Shown here: positions 37,724-46,055 of the stretch, piece after piece
Layout: each line of letters opens with the position of its first letter
How positions within the stretch are numbered: position 1 is the first letter of the stretch
NCBI GenBank assembly: GCA_964458935.1
Contig: CAYWKS010000018.1
Span: 1-54,411 of the forward strand
Source of the DNA: CAYWKS01 sp964458935
Lineage (GTDB): Bacteria; Planctomycetota; Phycisphaerae; Phycisphaerales; Zrk34
Direction: 5' to 3'
DNA: 54,411 nt
Translations under genes and position numbers: made by a program
The notes under the pieces: generated by a model
What the model was told of the DNA's origin: nothing
The model's input: only the letters and a program-made list of their open reading frames with translations
Database searches by the model: none

Positions 37724-39151
37724 TCAGTCGCCCTTGATCCGCTCGAACGCCGCCAGCGCCGCGTCCCGCGCCTCGGCGTGGTCGACGATCGGCTCGGGGT
37801 ATTTCAGGTCCGGCTCCGCCTCAAGCGGCTCCTGCAGGTGCTTGTCAGGCACGCCCGCCAGCTCCGGGCACCACCGCCGCACGTACGCGCCGTCCGGGTC
37901 GAACTTCTTCGCCTGCAAATACGGGTTGAAGATGCGGAAGTACGGCTGGGCGTCGGTCCCGCACCCGCCCGCCCACTGCCAGCCCTGCGTGTTGTTCGCC
38001 AGGTCCGCGTCCACCAGTGTGTCCCAGAACCAACGCGCCCCGGTCAGCCAGTGCTGCCGCAGGTCCTTCGTCAGGAAAGAGGCGACGATCATCCGCACCC
38101 GGTTGTGCATCCACCCGGTCTCCCAGAGCTGCCGCATCCCCGCATCGACGATCGGGTATCCCGTGCGGCCGCGACGCCACGCCGCCAGGTGCTCCGACTC
38201 CTCGATCCAGGGAAAGTCATCGAACTTCGTGTTCAGGTTCTCCGTCGGCGTCTGCGGGAAGTGATAGAGCACGTGGTAGCTGAACTCGCGCCAGAGCAGC
38301 TCGAACAGGAAGTGGTCGGCCTGCTTGCGGGCCGTGGCGTCGGGCGCATCGCCGCAGGCCTTCAGACCCGCTTGCCATGCCTGGTGCGGGCTGATCAGGC
38401 CCCAGTGCAGGTGCGGCGACAGCACGCTCGTCGCGTCGAGGTCCGGCCGGTTGCGGTCTTCCTTGTAGTGGTAAATCGGCCCGTCGCAGAACGCGTGCAA
38501 CTGTCGCCGCGCCGATGCCTCGTCCATCGACCAGTGCGACGCGACCTTCTCGCCCCACGGATGATCCGGCATCAGCCCCAGGTCATCCACACCCCGCGAC
38601 TCGAGGGCCTCGGGCCACGGATGCAGCCCATCCTTCCGCGGGGCCTGTTCGGCCGACCGCGGGGCGGGCAGCTTCTGCGTCGCCCGGCGGAACGGCGAAT
38701 ACACCTTGTACGGGTTGCCGTCCTGCGTCGCCACTTCCCATGGCTCGTACAGCAGCGACCCGTTGTGGCTCACCGCCTCGACGCCATCGGCCGTCAACGC
38801 CGTCTTGATCGCCCGGTCCCGCGCCACGGCGTGCGGCTCGTAGCAGCGGTTCCAGTGCACCGCGGCCGCCCCGGTCTCCGCCACCAGCCGCCGCAGCGCG
38901 TCCAGGGCCTGCTCGGCCCGGCGGATGATCAGCGGCTGACCCTTGTCCCGCAGGCTCGCGTCCAGCGCCCGCAGCGCGTGGTGGGCAAACACCCGCGACG
39001 CGCCGCCCGGCGACCACTCGCCCGCCTCATCCGGCGCCCAGATGAACACGGGCACGATCGGCCCGCCGCGATCCACCGCCGCCCGCAACGCCGGGTTGTC
39101 GCTCACCCGAAGGTCCTGCCGAAACCACACGATCGTTGGTACCTGCTGCAT
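37724..39151 (-). CDS. phrB: Deoxyribodipyrimidine photolyase (class I)
   Basis: This 475-residue flavoprotein repairs cyclobutane pyrimidine dimers using blue light. The N-terminal alpha/beta antenna domain begins TIVWFRQDLRVSDNPAL. The FAD domain shows TSVLSPHLHWGLISP, LLWREFSYHVLYHFP, GRTGYPIVDAGMRQLWETGWMHN, RMIVASFLTKDL and DADLANNTQGWQWAGG. The length matches E. coli PhrB (about 472). ATG 39151 was chosen because the antenna domain begins directly there; an upstream extension to 39223 overlaps the divergent Dus promoter. Regulation is not visible. Confidence 0.95.
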   Translation of the reverse strand: MQQVPTIVWFRQDLRVSDNPALRAAVDRGGPIVPVFIWAPDEAGEWSPGGASRVFAHHALRALDASLRDKGQPLIIRRAEQALDALRRLVAETGAAAVHWNRCYEPHAVARDRAIKTALTADGVEAVSHNGSLLYEPWEVATQDGNPYKVYSPFRRATQKLPAPRSAEQAPRKDGLHPWPEALESRGVDDLGLMPDHPWGEKVASHWSMDEASARRQLHAFCDGPIYHYKEDRNRPDLDATSVLSPHLHWGLISPHQAWQAGLKACGDAPDATARKQADHFLFELLWREFSYHVLYHFPQTPTENLNTKFDDFPWIEESEHLAAWRRGRTGYPIVDAGMRQLWETGWMHNRVRMIVASFLTKDLRQHWLTGARWFWDTLVDADLANNTQGWQWAGGCGTDAQPYFRIFNPYLQAKKFDPDGAYVRRWCPELAGVPDKHLQEPLEAEPDLKYPEPIVDHAEARDAALAAFERIKGD

Positions 39152-39225
39152 GAGGGCATGGTAACCGCGGGAATCTCGCCGGAAGAGCCGGGCCGCACCG
39201 TCGCTCCGGCGATTACAATGCACGC

Positions 39226-40338
39226 ATGATGCAGATCGGGCCGGTCCAAGTCGATTCGCGGGTGCTGCTGGCGCCGGTGGCGGGGCACTGCGACCTGGCG
39301 TTCCGCCTGGCGGTGCGGTCGTGCGGCGGCGGGGCGTGGCGGGGCCTGGCGTTTACCGACCTGCTGTGCCCGCACGGTGTGCTCAAGCAGAACCGGCAGA
39401 CGCGGTGGCTGATGGCCACGTGCGACGCCGATCGGCCGCTGGGCATGCAGCTCTACGGCCGCGACGCGGCCCTGATGGCCGAGGCGGCGAAGTGGGCCGC
39501 CGACGCCGGCGCACGCACGATCGATATCAACATGGGTTGCCCGGTCGACAAGGTCACCAAGACCTTCGCGGGGTCGATGATGCTGTGCATCCCGGACCAG
39601 ACGGTGCGACTGGCCGAGCGGCTGGTGACGGTGGTGGATCGGCACGCGGCGGGGCGTGTGCCGGTCACGGCGAAGCTGCGGCTGGGCTTCCACGACGGCG
39701 AGCGGACGGCGGCGACGCTGGCGCGGCGGCTGGTCGAGGTCGGGGTCGCGGCGATCACCATTCACGGCCGCACCGCCGCGATGCGGTTCAAGGGCGCGGT
39801 GGACCTCGCGGGCATCGCCGAGGTCGTGGCGGCGGTGCACGACGCCGGATGCCGTCGCGTGCCCTGCATCGGCAACGGCGACATCCGCACGCCGTTCGAC
39901 GCCCGCCGGATGATCGACGCCACGGGTTGCGACGGCGTGATGATCGCCCGTGCGGCGTTGCAGGCGCCCTGGCTGGTGCACGACACGCACCGCTACCTGC
40001 AGACGGGTTCGCTGGGGCGGGAGTGGACGCTGCGGGAGCGGCTGGCCGTGGTTCGCACGCACCTGCGGCACATGCTCGCCCACCGCGAGCCCCGCTGGGC
40101 GCTCAACCGTCTCAAGCAGAAGATGGGCCCGTATTCCAAGCACCTTGGCCCGTGCAAAGCGATGCGGGCGCAGGTTATGGCCATGCAGGACGCCGCGGCC
40201 TTCGACGGGATCGTCGAGGCCTTCCTCGCCGAGCGGGGCGCCGCGGCCGACCAGGTGCCCGTATCATGGGCCCAGCGGGACGCCCTCGTGGCGGCGGCGG
40301 GCTCGCCGGGCCCCGCGGCCGCGGGCACGGCGGCATGA
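39226..40338 (+). CDS. tRNA-dihydrouridine synthase
   Basis: This 370-residue flavoenzyme reduces uridine to dihydrouridine in tRNA D-loops with NADPH. The FMN-binding and catalytic blocks are LLAPVAGHCDLAFR, GMQLYGRD, IDINMGCPVDKV (catalytic Cys105), VTAKLRLG, ITIHGRTAAMRFKG and CIGNGDIRT with GVMIARAAL, followed by a helical C-terminal domain. It falls in the DusA/B/C superfamily; the exact class is unclear. ATG ATG at 39226/39229 both work. It is divergent from the photolyase with a 74-base gap. The Ala/Gly-rich last 15 residues look dispensable. Confidence 0.92.
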   Translation: MMQIGPVQVDSRVLLAPVAGHCDLAFRLAVRSCGGGAWRGLAFTDLLCPHGVLKQNRQTRWLMATCDADRPLGMQLYGRDAALMAEAAKWAADAGARTIDINMGCPVDKVTKTFAGSMMLCIPDQTVRLAERLVTVVDRHAAGRVPVTAKLRLGFHDGERTAATLARRLVEVGVAAITIHGRTAAMRFKGAVDLAGIAEVVAAVHDAGCRRVPCIGNGDIRTPFDARRMIDATGCDGVMIARAALQAPWLVHDTHRYLQTGSLGREWTLRERLAVVRTHLRHMLAHREPRWALNRLKQKMGPYSKHLGPCKAMRAQVMAMQDAAAFDGIVEAFLAERGAAADQVPVSWAQRDALVAAAGSPGPAAAGTAA

Positions 40339-40442
40339 GGTTCGCCCCGGGTCGACCATTAGCACAACTGATGTTGGCCCGGAGTTTGCAGGGAGGCGTG
40401 CCGGACGACCATATGCGGCCTAACATGGCCGTGATCGGGCGG

Positions 40443-40458
40443 GTTGCAAGCAACGTTG
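40443..40458. promoter_or_regulatory. Overlapping palindromes upstream of the DUF4914 gene
   Basis: GTTGCAAGCAAC (40443-40454) is a perfect inverted repeat, and CAACGTTG (40451-40458) overlaps it. They lie 27-42 bases before the start codon, where a promoter is expected. They could be a regulator site; no regulator is identified. Confidence 0.25.
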
Positions 40459-40484
40459 ACAAGACCTGAATAGCGAGGATAGCA

Positions 40485-42383
40485 ATGGCAGAAGCTACGG
40501 CTCAACTGTGGCAGAAGATGACACTCTCGGATGATGTGCGCGAGCTGCTGGAAGCGGCGCCGAGCGTGGCGTTCGCCTCGAAGACCAGCGAGCTGGTCGA
40601 GCTGGCGTTGCGTGACGTGGACGCGAGCGGCTACCACACGGTCGCCTACGACGTGCCCGACAAGGGCCGCGTGGAGGAAGTGAAGGTCTGCCGGGTGCGA
40701 AACGGCGTGGCCGCGAACTACCTCGAGCCGTACATGCGCCGCCGCGACCCGCATTGCACGGTCATCGGCGATGAGCACCGAACGGACAAGGAGCGGTTCG
40801 CCGATCGCTTCGGGTTCCCGTTCGAGCAGATGCGGGAGCAGACGCTGCAATGGCTGCGTGGCCAGGAGCTGGCGGCGTTCGCGTTCTACGCCGGCACGCC
40901 CTCGCGGGGCATGCGCGGCCTGGCGATCTGCCCGGCGAACGCCGGCTTCTTCGCCTTGGGGCTGGGCATGCTGCAGGGCATCGTGGACCTGGACTCGGTG
41001 GACGAGTCGTTCGAACCCGAGGCGGTGATCTTCGTGGCGCCGCCGTTCCGCCACACCCATTTCAACGGGCAGCAGGTCGTCGTGCACAACCGCCACCAGC
41101 CGGCGCACGAGTTGTTCAGCTACAACCTCTATCCCGGCCCATCCGCGAAGAAGGGCGTCTACGGCATGCTCATCAACCTCGGCGAGGAAGAGGGCTGGAT
41201 CACCGCCCACTGCTCGACCGTGCAGGTGATCACACCCTACGACAACCGCGTGGTGATCATGCACGAGGGCGCTTCCGGCGGTGGCAAGAGCGAGATGCTC
41301 GAGCACATCCACCGCGAACCGGACGGTCGGCTGCTGCTCGGCCAGAACGTGGTCAACAGCGAGAAGCGTTACATCACGCTCGCGCGGGGGTGCGAGCTTC
41401 ACCCGGTGACCGACGATATGGCGTTGTGCCTGGGCTATCACAGCGGCCGCGAGCGGAAGCTGGTGTTGCGGGACGCGGAGTCGGCGTGGTTTGTCCGCGT
41501 CAACCATATCGAGGGTTACGGGACCGACCCGCACCTGGAGAAGATGACGATCGAGCCGGATCAGCCCCTGCTGTTCCTGAACATCGACGCGGTCCCGGAC
41601 AGCCGGGCGTTGATCTGGGAGCACATCGAGGACGAGCCGGGTGTGCCATGCCCGAACCCGCGTGTGATCGTGCCGCGTGAGGGCGTGCCGGGCACGGTGG
41701 ACGACGCGGTGATCGTGGACATCCGCAGCTTCGGCGTGCGGACGCCGCCGTGTACGAAGGAGCGCCCGACGTACGGCATCATGGGGCTGTTCCACGTGCT
41801 GCCGCCGGCGCTGGCGTGGCTGTGGCGCCTGACGGCGCCGCGGGGCCATGCCAATCCCTCGATCGTGCAGGAGGGCGCGAAGATGACCAGCGAGGGCGTG
41901 GGCAGCTACTGGCCGTTCGCCCTGGGCCGTCGTGTTGACCAGGCCAACCTGCTCTACGATCAGGTCATGCGGACGACCGACACGCTGTATGTGCTGTGTC
42001 CGAATCAGCACATCGGGGCGTGGAAGGTCGGGTTCATGCCGCAATGGCTGACGCGGGAGTACCTGGCCCGCCGCGGCACGGGGCACTTCCGCGAGGACCA
42101 GCTTCGGCCGGCCCGGTGCCCGTTGCTCGGGTACACGCTCGAGCATTTGTCCATCGAGGGCACGGCCATCAGCCACTGGTTCCTGCACACCGAGATGCAG
42201 CCGGAGGTCGGCGAGGAAGGCTACGACGCGGGCGCGGCGATCCTGCAGGAGTTCTTCCGCGAGCAGTTGGAGCAGTTCCTGCACGAAGACCTGCACGCGC
42301 ACGGCCGCGAGATCATCGACGCGTGCCTGAGCGGTGCGAAGCTGCACGATTACCAGCGTCTGAGCGTGGCGATCGAGGACTGA
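40485..42383 (+). CDS. DUF4914 family P-loop protein
   Basis: This 632-residue soluble protein is recognised as a DUF4914-type protein. Residues 261-270 form a P-loop EGASGGGKSE that resembles the kinase-1 loop of ATP-dependent phosphoenolpyruvate carboxykinase and HPr kinase. Other notable blocks are MRGLAICPANAGFFALGLGM, FRHTHFNGQQVVVHNRHQPAHELFSYNLYPG, ARGCELHPVTDD, LLFLNIDAVPDS and ARCPLLGYTLEHLSIEGTA. These suggest a nucleotide- and metal-using kinase-like or carboxykinase-like enzyme of unknown substrate (inference). GAGGA lies five bases before the ATG. It is followed 64 bases later by the UPF0173 hydrolase on the same strand. Confidence 0.75.
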   Translation: MAEATAQLWQKMTLSDDVRELLEAAPSVAFASKTSELVELALRDVDASGYHTVAYDVPDKGRVEEVKVCRVRNGVAANYLEPYMRRRDPHCTVIGDEHRTDKERFADRFGFPFEQMREQTLQWLRGQELAAFAFYAGTPSRGMRGLAICPANAGFFALGLGMLQGIVDLDSVDESFEPEAVIFVAPPFRHTHFNGQQVVVHNRHQPAHELFSYNLYPGPSAKKGVYGMLINLGEEEGWITAHCSTVQVITPYDNRVVIMHEGASGGGKSEMLEHIHREPDGRLLLGQNVVNSEKRYITLARGCELHPVTDDMALCLGYHSGRERKLVLRDAESAWFVRVNHIEGYGTDPHLEKMTIEPDQPLLFLNIDAVPDSRALIWEHIEDEPGVPCPNPRVIVPREGVPGTVDDAVIVDIRSFGVRTPPCTKERPTYGIMGLFHVLPPALAWLWRLTAPRGHANPSIVQEGAKMTSEGVGSYWPFALGRRVDQANLLYDQVMRTTDTLYVLCPNQHIGAWKVGFMPQWLTREYLARRGTGHFREDQLRPARCPLLGYTLEHLSIEGTAISHWFLHTEMQPEVGEEGYDAGAAILQEFFREQLEQFLHEDLHAHGREIIDACLSGAKLHDYQRLSVAIED

Positions 42384-42447
42384 GCTTCGCGCTTTGGCGC
42401 GGCGCGGTATCATGCCCACGGGTCGCGCCCACGCGAAGGAGATGTCG

Positions 42448-43131
42448 ATGCCACTGACGATCAGCTTCCTCGGCCACAGCGGGTTCGTCTTCGACGACGG
42501 GTCGCACAAGGTGTGCGTGGACCCGTTCCTGACCGGCAACGAGCTGGCGGTCAGCGAGCCCGGCGACATCCGCTGCGATTACCTGGCCCTGACGCACGGC
42601 CACGCCGACCACATGAACGACGACGGGTTCGCCATCGCGCAGAACAACGGCGCGACGGTGGTGAGCGTGTTCGAGGTCTGCAACTATTTCACCGAGCGGG
42701 GGCATGATCGGGTCGAGCCGGGCAACCCCGGCGGCCGGGTCTACACCAGCTTCGGGCATATCGCCTTCACGCCGGCCATTCACTCGTCGAGCTACGAGGG
42801 CCGTTACATGGGCATGCCGGCGGGGCTGATCCTGTACTTCGATGAGCCCGACGTGACGGTGTATCACACCGGCGACACGGCACTGTTCAGCGATATGAAG
42901 TTGATCGGGGAGATCGCCCGGCCGGACGTGATGTGCGTGTGCGTGGGCGACCGCTTCACCATGGGGGCGAAACTGGCGACGCGAGCGGTGGACCTGGTCA
43001 GTCCCCGGGTCGCGATCCCGATGCACTACAAGACGTTCGGGCTGCTGGCCCAGTCGATCGAGGGCTTCGAGCCCAGCGACGCCGAGGTGCGTGAACTCGC
43101 CCCGGGCGAGGCGATGACCTGGCCGCAGTAG
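42448..43131 (+). CDS. UPF0173 family metal-dependent hydrolase
   Basis: This 227-residue protein has the metallo-beta-lactamase fold of the UPF0173/YtkL group: FLGHSGFVFDDG, KVCVDPFLTGN, the zinc motif LTHGHADHMNDD, the late ligands in AIHSSSYEG and VYHTGDTALFSDMKLIGE, and IPMHYKTFG. Such proteins hydrolyse unidentified small substrates in the cytoplasm. ATG 42448 has AAGGAG six bases upstream; earlier in-frame ATGs are less good. It follows the DUF4914 gene on the same strand and may be co-transcribed with it. Confidence 0.93.
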   Translation: MPLTISFLGHSGFVFDDGSHKVCVDPFLTGNELAVSEPGDIRCDYLALTHGHADHMNDDGFAIAQNNGATVVSVFEVCNYFTERGHDRVEPGNPGGRVYTSFGHIAFTPAIHSSSYEGRYMGMPAGLILYFDEPDVTVYHTGDTALFSDMKLIGEIARPDVMCVCVGDRFTMGAKLATRAVDLVSPRVAIPMHYKTFGLLAQSIEGFEPSDAEVRELAPGEAMTWPQ

Positions 43132-43224
43132 CCTGGGCCGATATTCGCGGCAGAGGCCGGTTTCGCTGGACCGTTCGGGCGGCGGTCAGTACCATTGGCC
43201 GTACCCACCTGCTGGAGAATGATC

Positions 43225-43386
43225 ATGATTGCGCACCTGCTCGCCCACGCCGGTCACGGCCACACCGAAGGCCAGTCCCTGCTGCATTACCTTGTTGAGC
43301 CGGCACATCTGCCGTTCACGCTGGCCACGGCCGCGGTCGTCGCCGGGCTGATCATCTGGCGCGTCCGCCGCAGGCGCCAGGCGTAA
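43225..43386 (+). CDS. Small His-rich single-span membrane protein upstream of HupE
   Basis: This 53-residue protein has the N-terminus MIAHLLAHAGHGHTEG, with four His in its first 13 residues. An amphipathic stretch (LLHYLVEPAHLP) follows, then one membrane helix (FTLATAAVVAGLIIW) and a basic end (RVRRRRQA). GGAG lies seven bases before ATG 43225; an ATG at 43219 is too close to it. The stop is 25 bases before the HupE/UreJ gene. The His cluster suggests transition-metal binding, and the partnership with a Ni/Co permease-type protein is inferred. Confidence 0.65.
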   Translation: MIAHLLAHAGHGHTEGQSLLHYLVEPAHLPFTLATAAVVAGLIIWRVRRRRQA

Positions 43387-43411
43387 CCATCACGCGGCAA
43401 GGAGCCACAAC

Positions 43412-43954
43412 ATGCTCGGCGTTCTAGCGCACGCCGCCGGGGGCGGCGGATCGTTCTACTCGGGGTTCATGCATCCTTTGCACGGGCTGGACCACCTGCT
43501 TGCCATGGTGACCGTGGGGTTTCTCTCGGCACGGATGGCGCCGCGAAAGATGTGGACGCTGCCCGCGGCGTTTGTCGCGTTCATGGGCCTGGGCGGGTTG
43601 CTCGGGCTCGTCTGGGCCAGCGACGGCCTGACCGCCATCGAATGGGGCATCGCGCTGAGCGTGCTGGTGTTCGGCCTGTTCGTCGCACTGGCGCCCCGCG
43701 TCAACGTCTGGCTGGGTAACGCCGTCGTGGCGGTGTTCGCGATCTGCCACGGCCACGCCCACATCGCGGAAATGGGCGATGCGTCGGTTGCCGGCTACTT
43801 CGCCGGCATGCTGCTGGCCACCGGACTGCTGCACGTCAGCGGCCTGGGCGTCGGCGTCCTGCTCAGCCGCAACGTCGGCGACTGGATCGTCCGCCTCGCC
43901 GGCGCCGCCGTCGCCGTCGGCTTCCTGCCGTTTGTCCTCGGCTGGGTGGGATAA
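43412..43954 (+). CDS. HupE/UreJ family metal permease
   Basis: This 180-residue protein has about six hydrophobic helices and the HupE/UreJ signature HPLHGLDHLLAMVTVGFLSA, plus a second His motif FAICHGHAHIAEMG. Family members move nickel or cobalt for hydrogenase, urease or B12. AAGGAG lies eight bases before the ATG. The signal-like N-terminus of many homologues is missing. No hydrogenase or urease gene is in the window; a B12-dependent ribonucleotide reductase is, so cobalt is a possible cargo (inference). Confidence 0.9.
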   Translation: MLGVLAHAAGGGGSFYSGFMHPLHGLDHLLAMVTVGFLSARMAPRKMWTLPAAFVAFMGLGGLLGLVWASDGLTAIEWGIALSVLVFGLFVALAPRVNVWLGNAVVAVFAICHGHAHIAEMGDASVAGYFAGMLLATGLLHVSGLGVGVLLSRNVGDWIVRLAGAAVAVGFLPFVLGWVG

Positions 43955-44292
43955 GCGCGGGCGGTTTGACGTGCAGCAAATGCCAGGTCTCGCCCGGGTG
44001 AGGCCCGCGGACGATGATGCCCTGGCGATCGCCCTGCCCGATCTTGCCAAAGACCTGGCCGTCAAGGGCTTCGCCGAGCCGACAGGCTGCGAGTCACCGA
44101 TCGAAACACGCGATGAAGCGCCAGCGGCAGAACGGCCTGCCTTCCTCTGTGCCCCTGGCCGGGGCATTCAGCGGTTGTTGCCGGTGGATCGTCAATGGCA
44201 ATTGCCACGTGTTCGCATGGGCCCGCCGCGGTGCCGCAGGCGATCAGCCTTGCCGGGGCAGACCCATTCGATGCCGCACGCCAAGACTTGTA
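43955..44292. other. Intergenic region with possible gene remnant
   Basis: An unbroken plus-strand frame runs through this stretch to a stop at 44388-44390. The piece after the HupE stop (MPGLARVRPADDDALAI, then Arg/Pro/Cys-rich residues) has no ribosome binding site and resembles no family I know. Codon use is unlike the neighbours. It may be a decayed gene or simply G+C-biased noise. From about 44280 the sequence becomes A+T-rich as the promoter region of the small Cys/His gene. Confidence 0.4.
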
Positions 44293-44317
44293 ATTGCAAC
44301 GCAATATTGATTGCGTT
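44293..44317. promoter_or_regulatory. Operator-like array of ATTGC/GCAAT half-sites
   Basis: AACGCAAT (44298-44305) and ATTGCGTT (44310-44317) form a perfect 8-bp inverted repeat around ATTG. A further ATTGC (44293-44297) makes a second palindrome with the GCAAT at 44301-44305. The element sits about 100 bases before the start of the small Cys/His-rich gene, in an A+T-rich pocket. It probably binds a dimeric repressor or metalloregulator; which one is unknown. Confidence 0.5.
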
Positions 44318-44417
44318 CTGTCGGTGTTTTTGTGTGGACGGCCTGTACTTGGCGTGGAGACAATATGACCTGTCGGGTGTTCTGCCGTAACGGAAGTATC
44401 AACGAAAGGAACCGGTC

Positions 44418-44624
44418 ATGATCAATGTCCATCCAGGTCAATGCGGTTTGTGTGTCCACTTTGGTGAGCACGCCGACGACGGTGAGGTGCTGCAGCAAAT
44501 CCGCGTGCAACAGAAGGCCCCGGAGAATCTCGTGGAAGACTGTGCCCATCCGCGTCACGCCGACCTGCACCTTCAGGTCACGCCCATCAGCGGGTGCGAC
44601 GGGTTCGAGCCGGCCAACAGCTGA
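44418..44624 (+). CDS. Small conserved-looking Cys/His-rich protein
   Basis: This 68-residue protein has AAAGGAA upstream of the ATG. Four Cys (CGLC near residue 9, then DCAHPRHAD and SGCDGFEP) and four His (HPG, VHFGEHAD, HPRH) suggest a bound metal, perhaps zinc or iron. The terminal VTPISGCDGFEPA looks like a family signature that I associate with uncharacterised planctomycetal small proteins, but I cannot name a family. It lies between an operator-like array and the convergent serS gene (13 bases). No membrane helix or signal peptide is seen. Confidence 0.7.
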   Translation: MINVHPGQCGLCVHFGEHADDGEVLQQIRVQQKAPENLVEDCAHPRHADLHLQVTPISGCDGFEPANS

Positions 44625-44637
44625 ATCGCCGGCCGGA

Positions 44638-45996
44638 TCAGCGGCGCCGAATGAGGTCGAGGTTTTTCATGTACGGCCTCAGCGGCGGCGGGACAGCGAT
44701 CTCGCCGTCGGGTGTCTGGTACATCTCGACGATGGGAATAAGAATCCGCGGACTGGCCGCAACGGTGTTGTTCAGTGAATGGGCAACCACGTTGCGGCCT
44801 TGTTCGTCCTTGTAGCGGATGTTCAGCCGGCGGCACTGGTAGTCATACAGGCGGCTGGCCGAATGCGTCTCGCCATAACTCTCGCGGCTGGGCATCCAGC
44901 ATTCCAGGTCGACCTGGTCGGCGTTCTTGGGCCCGAGGTCGCCGGTGCAGCACTGGATCAGGCGGTAGGGCAAACGCAGGCTCTGCAGAAGCGTCTCGAC
45001 GAACCGGATCATCTTCGCATGCCAGGCGCGGCTTTCGGCCTCTTCGGCGCGGCATAAGACGACCTGTTCGACCTTGTCGAACTGGTGGATGCGGTACAGA
45101 CCAGCGGTGTCCTTGCCCGCCGCCCCCGCCTCACGGCGGAAGCACGTGCTCACCGTCGTGTAGCAGCGCGGCAGCGTTGCGCCATCGAGAATCTCATCGG
45201 CGTGGATACCCATCAGCCCGACCTCGCCCGTGCCGCTCAACGCTAGCCCCTCCTCGCTCGTGGGGTTGGCGATGTCATAGACCTGCTCGCGGCCGTGCGG
45301 GAAGAAGCCGGTCCCGACCATCATCGGGTGGCGTACCAGGTCGGCGACGCTCACGGGCATGAAAGCATTGTCGTGAACCATGAAGTCGAAGGCGTAACGC
45401 AGGATGGCCTGGTGCAGAAGCATGCCGGGGCCGGTCAGCACGTAGCTCCGTGAGCCGGAGATCTTCACGCCCCGCTCGAAATCGACCATGCCCAGTTGCG
45501 TCATCAGGTCGATGTGGCTGCGCGGGGCGAAGCGCATGTTCTGCTCGAAGCTCTTCGTGTCGTCCCAGCCGTCGGGCGACCACCGCCGGAGTTCGACATT
45601 GTCGTCCTCGCTCCTGCCGGTCGGCACGTCAGTGTCGGCCGGCTGCGGGATCAGCAGGAGCAGTTCGTCCACCTCGGCCTCGATCGGGTCGAGTTCCGAC
45701 TGCAGCGCGGCCTCTTCGGTCTTGATCTGGTTGGGCCGCTGCTGCAGTTGCTGCATTTGCTCCTGGAGCGCGGCCTTTTCGGGGCTGTCGGCCTTCTTGA
45801 GCCGGCCGGCGAGTTGGCCGATCTCCTTGCCGATGCGGTTCTTCTCCGCGGTCAGCCCCTGGGCGCGGGTCAACATCTCGCGGCGGCGCGCGTCGGCGTC
45901 GAGCAGGCGGTCAACGAGCGCGGGGTCGTGGCCTTTGGCGGCGGTGCCCTCGCGGTAGCGGTCGGGGTCTTCACGCAGTCGCTTGAGGTCAATCAT
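44638..45996 (-). CDS. serS: Seryl-tRNA synthetase
   Basis: This 452-residue class II synthetase charges tRNA-Ser and tRNA-Sec. The N-terminal coiled-coil arm (about 1-110, rich in Gln/Glu/Lys) binds the tRNA long variable arm. Motif 2 is TVSTCFRREAGAAGKDTAGLYR, with the family block RIHQFDKVEQV, and the motif 3 region is VVAHSLNNTVAASPRILIPI. Motif 3 departs from the E. coli type (NGSGLAVGRTLVAILEN); this is the variant with NNT and PRILIP. ATG 45996 was chosen over GTG 46008. It is divergent from the precorrin-2 dehydrogenase gene. Confidence 0.96.
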   Translation of the reverse strand: MIDLKRLREDPDRYREGTAAKGHDPALVDRLLDADARRREMLTRAQGLTAEKNRIGKEIGQLAGRLKKADSPEKAALQEQMQQLQQRPNQIKTEEAALQSELDPIEAEVDELLLLIPQPADTDVPTGRSEDDNVELRRWSPDGWDDTKSFEQNMRFAPRSHIDLMTQLGMVDFERGVKISGSRSYVLTGPGMLLHQAILRYAFDFMVHDNAFMPVSVADLVRHPMMVGTGFFPHGREQVYDIANPTSEEGLALSGTGEVGLMGIHADEILDGATLPRCYTTVSTCFRREAGAAGKDTAGLYRIHQFDKVEQVVLCRAEEAESRAWHAKMIRFVETLLQSLRLPYRLIQCCTGDLGPKNADQVDLECWMPSRESYGETHSASRLYDYQCRRLNIRYKDEQGRNVVAHSLNNTVAASPRILIPIVEMYQTPDGEIAVPPPLRPYMKNLDLIRRR

Positions 45997-46055
45997 GTTT
46001 GCTGGCACTTGGGCTTGGGGCTTCGGGGTTCGGGGCTTTGCCCTATGATAACGGC

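Noticed and set aside
43979..44390. Open frame after hupE
   Set aside because: No ribosome binding site, odd Arg/Cys/Pro composition and no known motif. It is noted only as a possible remnant.
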